A stretch of 64,000 nt of DNA from Haemaphysalis longicornis (taxonomy: Eukaryota > Arthropoda > Arachnida > Ixodida > Ixodidae). Below, piece by piece: positions 12,300 through 22,975 of this stretch. The DNA is taken from NCBI GenBank assembly GCA_013339765.2, contig CM023449.1, forward strand, positions 114,127,070 through 114,191,069, written 5' to 3'. Both the position numbers and the translations under genes were made by a program. The notes beneath the pieces are model-generated. The model did no database searches, was not told the origin of the DNA, and saw only the letters and a program-made list of their open reading frames with translations. The number at the start of each line of letters is the position of its first letter. Position 1 is the stretch's first letter.

Positions 12300-14290
12300 A
12301 AATGGGTATAATTTTACTTCGTTGCGCATATTTTCACGTATCTTTAAGGCTTCGCTTTATGGTGTTGAAAACAAGGACACCCTGCGGCCCTCAATGCTTT
12401 AATAAGCGGCACAAGGCTGTGTGCATCACTGCCCAATAGCAGACACTTGTTCTTTCTCTAATGAGGGCTATAGCCGCGCTTTTCGCGCTTATTAATTAAT
12501 GAAAGTAACATAAAATCTAACTATTTATAGGCATTTGGATCGTCTATTGCTCCTAAATGCACCAATCCTGTGGCTTATCCTGGAGTTTATTAATACAAAA
12601 CCCCCTTTAAGCTCTCTAACGCGCCGTCCATGCCGGAAACAGAGTTTTTCACCAAGCCGTTAGCATTCTCGCTTGAAACGTACGGCACCTGTGATGACTA
12701 CCCAGTATCAAAAAATTCCTCCAAATTTCCCACATTTTCTGAAAAGGCACGTCTCTCAACGGCGAACAAGAAAGTTAGGTGAACATAGTACGGCTTCAGA
12801 TAATAAAAGTCGAAAAGCTTTTAGCGAAACATCTGCAGGACATGTACTTATCTGTAACAAAGTCTCCATGGCCTAGGTTTATTCAAGAACCAGTATTCAT
12901 AGAAGTGATACAAGCAGGCGCAACACGAGAGAAGTCCCTAAGATAAAATTGTCGGAGGGATCTCGTAACACAACGTGAATCATCGGAGATGGTATAGCAC
13001 GCAGCAAGGAATCGTCGCTACGTCAGGATCCTTAAATTACATGATATATATATACCACCAAACGCAAAAACCAGCAAACTAGATACCAATACTTGTAATT
13101 CTAAGGGACACCGAAAACAGGCACTAGGCTTTTTAAAAGTATTGTTAGGTTGGTGGTAGAATAACGTGAATAATGCGGTTGCTGGCTTGTGCTTATGTTA
13201 TACTCATACAAGGCAGGCAACGAAAAAATTTTGTACATTAAGGTTATACTGCGGGAGTGATCGTAATACGCTTACAATTGTAAAGACAGGGAAAAAATGA
13301 GCGCCAAGGGATGTGGAACACCATATCAAGAAACATGAATACTTCTTTCCGATCAAGAAGAAATATCGTCGCTGTTATAACGTACAAAAGTAGCAAGAGC
13401 GTATGACGGCTGCTGCTGCGTCAGGGATAGAAAATTTTCTTATCACATTTGAAATGCTCCCCAGCTTTATTACGCTCCTACATTATATGGGGATTCCGCT
13501 AAACTTTTTTCTGTTTCAGCATTACTTCCTGCCTCAAATCCTTGCAAGAGCATTTTTCAGGTGAGCTAAGAATACTTTCTGAATACCGAATCTGTGTATT
13601 GGATATGCAGTCGCCCAGCCTCTGTGCACATACCCATAATAATACTAGAACCCATCTCCGTATGCTTTCCGAATCTGCAGACACGTTCGTTTGGAATGCA
13701 GCCACCGGAAATATATAGGCGATTTTGGGTTTACATACATCGCGCGAAGACATCGCGCGCTCTGCTTTAAGAAGACCGACGCGCATTCCTTCGTGCGGTG
13801 CAACGGAAAGGCAAAGCAGGTCCGTTGTTCCAAGATTGCCACGAATCTTCTGGCAACCTAACGCCACAGTTTGTTTTTCTGAAGTTCTATATCTGCTGAA
13901 TGTTTTCTTTCTCTTTCTTCCGCCCAATATTAAAAATGCCTGAGATATTTTCCTTGCGCAAGCAACGCATTCCTCAATTAAAAGTTGTGAGCGTGTCACC
14001 GGTTTATGTTTTCGGTATAATATTTTCGAACTCCAAGTTGAGCATTGTTTCATGTTTAAATAGTATAGGTGAGATAATTCATCACAATTCAAAATAAAAA
14101 AGTCTCAAGTTGCGTCAAATCTCCTGAAAGAACGGCGCCGTGGTTTCCTTGTATCGTCTCGAGCAACGGCCGCTCCACTGAAAAGGGCAGATCCGTAAAC
14201 ACGAAAATTCTACGATTGGCACAAAAGGAATCGGCAGCCATTTGTCCGTTGGCAGGAGGCTCTCTCCCCTAGCGGGAGGGAACGGAACCC
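12300..14290. other. Unassigned sequence with one long minus-strand open frame
   Basis: No mobile-element motif was recognised. A 197-codon minus-strand frame spans 13,499-14,092 and is unusually long for this composition, but I recognise no domain, and parts are also open in other frames. No RNA gene was seen. Confidence 0.3.
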
Positions 14291-14299
14291 GCCCGTAGC

Positions 14300-14484
14300 T
14301 ACTGTGCCCTTCATCGGTGGGTCTTGGAACCGTGTTCTGCATTCTGCGAGGTGGCCGGCGGCGAAAACACTGCGACCACTATCGAGAAATCTGAGAACTT
14401 GTTTCTGCTGCCGCCTGCGCGAGAACACTGCGCCCTCTATCGGTGGGTCTCAGAACCTGCTCCTGTGTAGGCGTTACGCGAGAC
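14300..14484 (+). repeat. Three-copy tandem repeat, unit about 58-69 bp
   Basis: Units begin near 14,300, 14,369 and 14,427. They share CACTGCGCCC(T)CTATCGGTGG, then GGTCTCAGAAC and a TGTTTCTGC-type segment ending in GCGCGAGAA-like sequence. The middle unit is the most diverged at its start. The block lies in a GC-rich island (about 14.1-14.5 kb) within AT-rich flanks. Confidence 0.65.
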
Positions 14485-15299
14485 CTACAGCAGACTTACG
14501 AACAGCTCGACTACAAGAGCTTCGCCGTTAATAATCCCGGTTGACTAAACAAAACGCGAATAAATTGTTGAGCGCGTCGAGAAATGGAGCCAGCCTCTTC
14601 GCGTTTTACTTTAGAAAGAGAGAGATGGAGAGAAAGAGTGATAATATTGATTTTTGTACGCCTTCTTTTAAATACTTTCTGCAAACTCCTTGCACTTTTG
14701 CTAGATACACCAAAGCTAACTAATGCGTGTCAAAGCTTTCGTAAATAACTCATGCCAGCGGTTTCTTGTATAGTGTTCAACAATATTTCAGAACAGTCAT
14801 ATCCGTCTACTCTTCAAACCAGGCCATCAACATTAGTTTGCACTAGTATTCCCACGGCTTTTTTCCACTGAATAACTATATGCTTACTATCGAGCCGCCG
14901 ATGACTTTGCCACGCACGCCTGTAGTGATATTGAGCCAACGTTTGTCGGGCTTTGCTGTTTATAGGCGTGGTTCTGAAAGAATAAGCTGGCACGCTGGCT
15001 TACTGATAATATTCATTCATGTCTGGCCGTTCAAAGGTAATCCACTGCCATGCTGAAGTGTATAGCTACGAAAACATGGCTCGTTCTCTCGCTCCCTCGC
15101 TATTTTCCGTCTGGCTCTGTGTGCCCAACCCGTGCACGGTATAGAGTGCTGCCTGCAGCTATGCTGCGGGAGTAACCATCATCCCGGATACCTAAGGGAC
15201 TACACTAGGAACGTTTAAGCGTGCTAGGCAGGCTCTTAGGGGCATAAACACCACTCCCTTGCCAGAGAAGATTCTGGCCACCCACTGTGGTGTAAGTAT

Positions 15300-16800
15300 T
15301 GGCCGCCGCGTCCCATGGCTAAGGAACTCCCCTCTCGGTCCTCTTCCCCAGAAGCTGCAGATCATCTGTCCATGGCGGCGGTCAGAACAGCTATACGGCA
15401 GAGGGTGCTAAGAATCTCTGGGTCCGGACAGGCCGCCATTGGAACTTGGCCCTCGCAACATTCGACCCACGCACTCTGTCCTAGCGAGGGAAGATTATTT
15501 GTACAACTGTGGGAGCTCTCTGCAATTAAGCGGGATAATATAGGGTTAAGCGAAGTTAAAAGGAAAGCAGGAGAGTTCATGCAGCTAGTGCGCATTTTCT
15601 ATGCTACAGTTGACCCCCAGAGAAGAACGAACGCGGGGTGGGATTTTTAATTCCACAGAGAAATAGCAGGAAACGTGGAAGAGTTTTCCAGCTATTAGCG
15701 AGAGAGTCGCGACTGTTTAGATCAAGCTAAAAAGCGACACAGGTAAAGATTGTACGCACCAGCAACCACCACATGATGATGAAGTCCGTAGATAGCTTCT
15801 ACGAGAACGTCGCATCAGCAATGACGAAGACCGCAACGCAGTTCGCATATGTGATGGGAGGATGTGACGCAAAGGTCGGTAAAATGCAAATAAGAGAAAT
15901 GTCAATGGGAAACTAGGGAAGAAACGATCGCAACATTCGAGGAGATGCACAGATGGGATTTGTAGAGAAATAACCTGAGGCTGCTGAACACCTTCGTCTG
16001 CAAACAAAAGAATAAGAAATGGACATGGAAATGCCTCGATGATACAACCGAAAATGAAATTCACCTAATTTTGAGTGACAACCCGGGTGTCGTACAGGAC
16101 GTAGAGGCGTGAAGCAAGATTTGAAGCAGCGATGACAGGATGGTTAGATGCAAGCTAATGCTGAATCGCAGAAGAGAAGAACGAAACTCGTGAAAACTAA
16201 GAAAACCCGCATAGAATCCCTCTGAGAAAGATCGCAGCAGTTTAAAATACCTCTTCGAAACAAATTCTCCATTTTGAACGAGCAGAACGAGGTCAGTGTA
16301 GACAGGCTAAATGGCAACCTAACATCTGCCCTCAGTGAATCAGCCGAAGCCGTGGGAGAAGCAACATGCATAGAACCAAGTATAAAACTAACTAAGAAAA
16401 CGAAGACACTAATTGCCAAGCGTAAGAAAATGAAATTGGCAACTACGGTGAATCGGCCAGAATTAGCCGAGGTGTCAAAACTGATTAACAGAAATAAAAC
16501 GCAAGCCATTCGTGCCTATAACATGGCAGTAATCGAGGAAACGCTGCAAATGGGGGAAGTTTAAAAGCAACTAAGAGAAAGCTAGCAATAGACAAAGACG
16601 GGATATATGCACCCAGAAATGAGCAAAAAACATTACGGACAAGTTGGACGTCACAACGAGGGTAGCAGAACGATTCTACATCAGGCTGCATGCCAGCCAT
16701 GTTAGACCAGTGGAAACTACTGAGAGTACAAGCTCAGCTTGCGTTGTCCAACTAGCCGCTAAAAATGAAGTTGGAAAGTCTCTCAAAGGCATAAGGTGGT
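15300..16800 (+). mobile_element. RTE-type LINE, 5' part (endonuclease region)
   Basis: Plus-strand translation gives IGLSEVKRKAGE (15,537-15,572) and VDPQRRTNAGW near 15,610, typical of the N-terminal endonuclease of RTE LINEs. HDDEVRRFYENV follows near 15,775 and YVMGGCDAKVGK near 15,850 (GDFNAK with the first aspartate changed). A K.KWTW-like and NEI.LI.S block lies near 16,015-16,080. Stops and frame changes are frequent, so the copy is long dead. The reading ends at KSLKGIRW (about 16,793), just where a minus-strand LINE begins, and resumes at 19,005. The two parts are one element split by an insertion. Confidence 0.75.
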
Positions 16801-19002
16801 GGTGAAAACATTTATTGATGATTTGTTAGCCGAAGAGCAGCCTCTATGAGTGGGGTCCTCAGTCCAGGACTCCAATGGCGAACGCTATCCGGCGGGCCCG
16901 CTCGATCAGCCGTTGTTGGTCTTACGGGGCAGTGCTGGACAGAGCAGCCTCCCAAGAGGAGAGGGTGGGGATGCGTATAGGGGTGAGCCCGTCTGGTGGA
17001 CGCGGACACTCCCATACAGAGTGGTAGAGGGTGGGAGTGGGGCTCTGGCAAGCCGGGCAGTTGCCAGCGTATTGGGTGGGGTTAGAAGAGGTTTGTTGGG
17101 TGTAAGTTTGGGAACGTGTGTGTCTGGAGCTGCCGCCATGACGTGGCGTCGGCGCGGGATAGGGAGTGGTGGGGTGGAGGTAGTGTTTTTCTTTGTGTGC
17201 GGTAGTAGGCGAGTGTTTAGTGTATAGTTGAGAGGGTTCGTGGGATGGGATGATGGAAGCTGATGTCTTGGAGCCACCCCGGATCTGTCTGTCCGCTTCT
17301 GACGCCCGGTGGGTCATTTCTCGGGTGAGCGCGTGTGCGTGCTCATTTCCAGGAAGGGGAGGCACGGCCAGGGGTCCAGACGATACGAATGAAGGGAAAG
17401 CTTGGATGGATCGGATTGTCGAAGAATGTTTGTTTGCTTGGATGGAGAGGATTCCAGAAGAATATGCCCGGCAAGCGGCTTGCGAGTCTGTTATAATTGC
17501 CGAGGGTATCATCGTCGTCAGCTTCCGCGGGTCGAGCGGTGGTGATGTGGGACACAGCCAATGCTATGGCTGTTTCCTCGGCCACCCTGATGGAATCGGT
17601 TGCGTACAGAGCAAGTTTTTGCGCATTGCCAGCAACTGCAGAGGCCACTGCCACTTTAGCGTTGGGGTTGGCTGGATAACTGGCTGCGTCGGTGTAAACC
17701 ACATGTGGGGTCTTGACCGTACCGGCGGGCTAGCGCTTTCGACTCGGGCGCGGCGTCGGCCCTGGTTGGTTTCCGCCGTCGCATGTTCTTGGGGAGCGGG
17801 GCAACTTGTAAACGTGCACGAAGGACAGGGGCGTTAGCCCAGTGGTTTGGTGGAGAGGGTGACGACAGCTCGGGGTATCCCAGGCTGGCGAGCACGTGAC
17901 GACCGGTTGCTGGGTGGTGCTAGGCGGATAATGCTGACCAGCTCGTACGTGCCTCAATAATTCCTCTATGCTGTGTTGTGGACACCCAATTGAAGGAGAC
18001 GTTGTGTAGAAGTGTAGGGTGGAAGTCCCAGGGCTGCTTTGATTCCCGTCCGTAAGGCAGTGTTTGAGGCGCTGAAGTTCGGAGCGCAGCAACCTTGTGA
18101 AAGGGGACGTGGTAGGCAGGCGGGATGATGAGTAAGGAATGAACTATGCGGAGGGTGTCTGCTTCCTTGGGGCCGGCGCGTCTCTTGGAGATGCGACGGA
18201 TTATGTGCGTGATTTGCGTGATTTGGGTTTTGAGGATGTGAACTGTGTGCGTGGCGCGACCGTTAGACTGTAGATGGAGTCCTAGGACCGGACTCGGGTG
18301 ACGCACGGGACCAAATTACTGGTAAGGTAAACGGATATTTCTGGCTTGGTTACTTGGTCGCATGCGGGGAGGCAACACAAGAAGGCCGGACTTCTCCGCT
18401 GCGCAAGACAGGCCCCCCAGAGAGGCATAGTTCAGAACTACGTCTGCTGCCTCTTGCAGGGCGTCCTGTATTTGGCCGTCCAATCCGCGTGTGCCCCACA
18501 TGGTCACATCGTCCACGTACAGCGCGTGGCGAAGCTGCGGAATTGCGTTGAGTAGAGGAGGCAGCTTAGCCATGGCCACATTGAAGAGTATCGGGGATTA
18601 GAACTGAGCCCTGGGGCGTTCCTCTTCCAGTCAGTGATGAAAGGGTGGTGAGCGGTGCTCACCTAACCCTATGGTGGCTGTCCTATCAGCCAGAAAGGCT
18701 CTGACGTAATTGTATGTCCGTTCTCCACAATTTGGTGGTTGCCAGATTGTCAAGAATGAGGTCGTGTGGCGACGTATCAAACGCAGCTTTTAGGTCGAAT
18801 GTCAGAACGGCGCCGTGTTTTGGGCTCTGTTGGGATGATCCAGAATGTCGTGCTTGAGTTGGAGGAGCACATCCTGTGTGGCCAGGTGGGAACGAAAACC
18901 GAACATTGTGTCGGGGAAAAAGTGGGTGGCTTCGAGATGTGGTTGCAGCCTAGCAAAAATTATATGTTCGAGAACCTTGCCCAGACACGAAGTAAGTGAA
19001 AT
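16795..19002 (-). mobile_element. I-like LINE (RT + RNase H), 5'-truncated, inserted in the RTE element
   Basis: Read on the minus strand from about 19,000, it starts inside the RT at SLTSCLGKVLEHIIFARLQP. It then carries the catalytic box YVDDVTMW near 18,510-18,535, an RNase H region (VYTDAASYP near 17,700; ITDSQAACRAYSSG near 17,480), and a cysteine motif CPACQSPTPTLYHSVWEC near 17,005-17,065. It ends with AATAAA (16,809-16,814 region) and a short ACC-repeat tail. RNase H downstream of RT points to the I-type group of LINEs. The frames are broken by several shifts. No clear target duplication is visible; GTGAAA occurs at both ends (16,802 and 18,996) and may be microhomology. Confidence 0.8.
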
Positions 19003-20465
19003 GACGACAACGTAACAGTAGATACTTTGAAGGAGGGTGGGATATTGCACTGGAAAACACTGGCTGTACGATTTTCGGAATGCTTGAAGACTTTAAAAGT
19101 GCCCATAGCCTGGAAAAACGCCAATATTATTTTGAATAATAGGAAGGGAGGTCATAAGGACCTAGAGAAGTACAGGCTCATCAGTCTCAGTTGTTTACAA
19201 GCTGTTTACCAAAATTATAGTTTGCCGCATAGCTGCAGCCTGGATTCCCATCAAGCCAGAGAGCAGGCTGGGTTTAGAAAAGGGTACTTAATCATATTTC
19301 ACATCCATGTCGTACACCAAGTGATACAGAAATCCGCATAGCGCTCTAAACCCCTTAACATGACATTTAAAGATTAGGAGATACCGTGTGATTTTGTAAT
19401 CACCACGGCCAGTTTACAAGAACTAAAAGACCATGCAATAGAGCAAACCTTCGTAATACATTTACAAGACGTACATAAGAATTCATGGTCACGATAACCC
19501 TCCACGAGCAAAGCGATAAATTTCTGATCCCAAAGGGAGTAAGACATGGAGATACCATCTCTACAAAACTATTCGCATCATGCTTGGGGGCGGTATTTGG
19601 AAAGCGTGACTGGGAAAAACGAGCATTACCGATAAACGGGGAATAATTTAGCCATTTGAGGATTGCGGAGGACATAATATTGCTGAGTGAAACTGCAGAG
19701 CACATGCAAATGATGCCTGGAGAACTAGAATCAGAAAGCATGGCCGTGGGACTAAAAATAAATATCAATAAATCGCAAGTTATGAAGAATAAGCATGCTA
19801 AGAACGTCTTCTTCAGATTTAGAAACGAAACGGTACAAGATGTATAAAAATATAACTGCCTTGTAGCGATGGCAATTTCTCACCCCAGCCACGAGAGAGA
19901 AATCCGGCGCAGAATAGCTAAGGGCTCCAGAGCACTCGGAAGGCACTTACAAATAAATGTGCCGCCAAAATATGTCACCCAAATCAAAAATCTGCAACCA
20001 GTGCATACTGCCTGTGATGTCATACGGAGCTGAAACACGGCGCCTTGCTAAACAACCACACAGCAAACTTAGGCCGGCTCAACGGGCCATGGAACGAGTA
20101 ATGGTAGGTAGAACACTCAGGGAGAAGAAACGAGGTACGTGAATCAGAGGAAAAACTACACGAGTTAACCCAGTTGTAATGTAGGAAAAGAAACGTACTT
20201 GGGCTAGTCATGCAGTGAGACGAACCGACAGCCGGTAGACAATTAGCGTAGCAAAATGGATACCAAGAGATGGGTATAGGCGGGGTAGACCGACAACACA
20301 GTGGAGAGACGAAATACGGAACTTCGGGGGTAAAGTACGCACTAGAAAGCCGCAGGACGGGAGTGGTTGGAGGTGAACGAGAGAAGCTTTCGTCCTGGAG
20401 TGAACCTGAGCAGGATGATGATGATGATTACCATGATGATGGTGGTGAAGATGATGATGATAATT
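19003..20465 (+). mobile_element. RTE-type LINE, 3' part (RT, C-terminal domain, ATG-repeat tail)
   Basis: It continues the element broken at 16.8 kb: NVTVDTLKEGG (about 19,010), IAWKNANIILNNRKGGHKDL and KYRLISLSCLQAVY, which match the RTE reverse transcriptase start. The catalytic box is decayed to AEDIILLSE near 19,665. LPVMSYGAETRRL (20,008) and AQRAMERVMVGRTLREKKR (20,083) are the C-terminal signature of arthropod RTE elements. An ATG/GATGAT simple tail runs from 20,414. Removing the insertion leaves about 3.0 kb, close to a full-length RTE coding region. Many stops make it inactive. Confidence 0.8.
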
Positions 20466-20590
20466 ATGATTACTGCCTAGCCATACTATTTCGCTGGAGA
20501 GTACATTTCAGTCTGTAAATGGGCTTAATGCCACCCACGTGCCATAACACAACTCGTAACCGCCGAGGTTTCTTCTGGTATTTTTTCTGT

Positions 20591-21300
20591 TGGGCTACTT
20601 AAACGCAGAAATGTTGGTACGTCTGCATGTCTGTCTGTGCGTCTGTCTGTCTGTGACTCGATTTAGCCCGCTAGCTAAAAGTAACGCAAAAACTGCGCAA
20701 TATCCTTATATACCCACAGATAAATCTAAACGTCTAAATCCGGTATTAATGTTCATACTCCTCAACATTGTAGAACAAGAACAAGACATTACGCAAATAT
20801 AAGGCAGGAAACCAACACGAGTGATATTTGCTGTGTTACATTAAAAAATTCACGGATGCTTGCTTCTTGCGACAGCAAAAAAAATACTACATTAACTGCA
20901 CGAAACCGTCGCCTGCTGTTGTCCGTGCTGCGTGGTGGAAGTTTAAAAAATCAAACGTCGCCAGCAACGAAAGGTTCCACTAGATAGGTTCCACGTTCCC
21001 CTTGGAATGACCGTGGAGTGAGCAACGTGGTTCTACAAACGTTGTAGTAGGGTGACTCCATTCACGGGCGTCTCTGCCGTAGGGCAGCGCTGGCATCGAG
21101 GTACCCGACATGGGCAGTGGAGCGCGGTAAATTTAAATTGACCCGAGCAAACCTCTAGTGTGTTATCTCGGGAGGAACGAGACGTGGGAGTAACAGCATG
21201 AAAGGTGAGCCGGAAAGAGAATGCGGGAATTTGCACCAGACGACTATCGTCTTTCGTCGACATTTGCACGAAAGGAGCAGATACGCGGCCAATTTTTTGC
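20591..21300 (+). repeat. Dispersed repeat family A, copy 1
   Basis: It begins TTGGGCTACTTAAACGCAGA followed by a GTCT-rich stretch and GTGACTCGATTTAGCC. It runs collinear with 47,650-48,513 through AGATAAATCTAAACGTCTAA, the AACGAAAGGTTCCACTAGAT region and GGCAGCGCTGGCATCGAGG, to GACTATCGTCTTTCGTCGAC and AGGAGCAGATACGCGGCC. Sequence differences and indels are frequent. The end near 21,300 reads DDYRLSSTFARKEQIRGQFF in one frame. The class of element is unknown. Confidence 0.75.
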
Positions 21301-21489
21301 TTTGTTTTCTGAATACCACGTGCAGCATAGTAGTAGTAGTAAAGTCCTTTATTGGGAAGGGACGGCCGGTTGGCCAGAGGGGGGAAATGGGAATAGCAGG
21401 GAGGGAGGATTAGCACTTCTTGAATCTTCAAGGGCCGCCGAGGATCTAATTGTCCAGTTTGAGGGACCAAATGGGTTTTAGGCCCCGGC

Positions 21490-22056
21490 TCACACTACTC
21501 GAGGCAGACCGCTCTCAAGGGAAAACGTGCCTAGCGTGGCAAGGAATTGGGGGTCATGGTATGGGGGATTAGCTTGTGAAGAACCATTTGGGAGGGCATT
21601 TTCGATAATATATCGATGGTCTGAGAATGCAGTGCAGTGCCAGATTAAATGGTTTAGGTCCGCAATAGACGTCACCGAACAGTGCGGACAACGCGGAGGT
21701 AGTGACGTCCCAGGGTGAATCCATTTGTATATTATGTGAGGAGTGACAGCAGCGTTCGCACGAGTTTTATTAATGAAAATTTCGGCTGGGCGTGGTAGGG
21801 AAGGGACGCCGTGTAGGTAGCCAAGCGGAGTGCTTGATGCTAGGCGGCATCGGCGCGCGTGGCGAGCGTGGTCCAGCTGCAGGCGAAAGGAGGTGGGCCA
21901 GACAGCAGCAGGGGATTGGTCATCCAGCGGAGGGGTTACGAGAAGGCTCTCCCTAGACGCAGAGTGCGCGGTCTGGTTGCCATGTCCCTGCATCATGTGT
22001 CCCGGTATCCATGCCAGGCGTGTTTTAGTGCCATTCTGAGCGAGTATGTTGACCAT
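21490..22056 (-). pseudogene. End of RNase H and C-terminal cysteine motif of the LINE ORF2
   Basis: It starts with the RNase H tail (LAWIPGHMMQGHGNQTAHSA, the conserved histidine loop) and ends with CPHCSVTSIADLNHLIWHC near 21,635-21,697. The latter is a C-x2-C-x12-H-x4-C motif typical of the ORF2 C-terminus of this LINE group. The last residues reach 21,490, about 160 bp before the 3' tail. Confidence 0.8.
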
Positions 22057-22104
22057 AGCTTGAATCTGGTGGAGAGTAGGATGTTCAGAGAAAGTCTTGT
22101 TGAA

Positions 22105-22641
22105 CTAGTCAATAGCATTTCTGGAGTCAGTGAGAATACGAATGCGGCCAGGTAGTGGAGCAGAGACGTTGTAGGCAAGATGGTCCAGTGAATGGAGAAT
22201 GCCACGCAGTTCGGCTTCAGTGGGAGACGGATAAAGTATATGTTTCGTAATGGAACCATACAATTCGGGTCGTGCTGGACAATGCCACGCGAGGCCTATT
22301 CGGTGGTGGTCCAGGCTGGCATCAGTAAAGATGTCAGTTTCATCTGGGAGCTCCTCCCCAAGGATGCGACAAAGGGCTTTTTCGTGAGGACACGTCCTTG
22401 CTTTGGGAATGCCAGGTCGCTGATGTGGCGATGTCAGAAGTGGCCTTTCCCAGGCGGCAGGCGGTTCCGGACTCAGTGGTGGTGGCAACATGGTTCGAGC
22501 ATCCCACGTTGCGAGCGCCGCTCCCTGACCCGTAAGACATCGACGTTGTTCGTGTTGAAGGATAGCTTCAGAAAGCAGGGCTTCCACAGGAGGCAGAGGA
22601 GCCGCCTTTTCGAGGGCATCTATACGGGTATGTCGCGGCAA
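22105..22641 (-). pseudogene. LINE RNase H domain (RT-connected), frame-shifted from ORF2
   Basis: The minus strand reads DIFTDASLDHHRIGLAWHC, then SPTEAELRGILHSLDHL and IRILTDSRNAID. This gives the D-E-D residues of RNase H in the right order and spacing. The domain degrades element RNA in DNA/RNA hybrids and marks I-type LINEs. The frame stops just after the third aspartate; the expected WIPGH motif reappears in another frame at about 22,010. One or more indels therefore break the domain. Confidence 0.85.
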
Positions 22642-22975
22642 ACCAGTTATTGTTCAAAGCGTGGCCTTGTGTAGTACTGCTAATTGCTTCTTGTGACTGT
22701 TTGAGAGGGTATATACCGGGGCGCCGTAGAGAAGGCGGCCTAGAGCCACTGATTGTGCTAGGGTAATGCAAGCCGCTTGTTGGGCCCCTCCGTACTTATT
22801 TGACATTCTAGAGATTATATGAAGCATTGGCTTCTAGGTACCTCGAAGATGCTTCATCCAGCACTGTGCGCTGTTGTGACTGGCCAATGGGATGCCCAAC
22901 AGTCTAATTTTGCCGCACAAAGACCTAATTGGTGTTTCAGACAGATGGATGGTGTCGTGCATATCAGGAGGTATC

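Noticed and set aside
16850..17837. Plus-strand frames of 125-195 codons
   Set aside because: Antisense to the RNase H and C-terminal part of the minus-strand I-like LINE.
16802..19001. GTGAAA at both ends of the nested LINE as a target-site duplication
   Set aside because: Only six bases, and at the 5' end the same bases fit the LINE's own coding sequence, so chance or microhomology is as likely.
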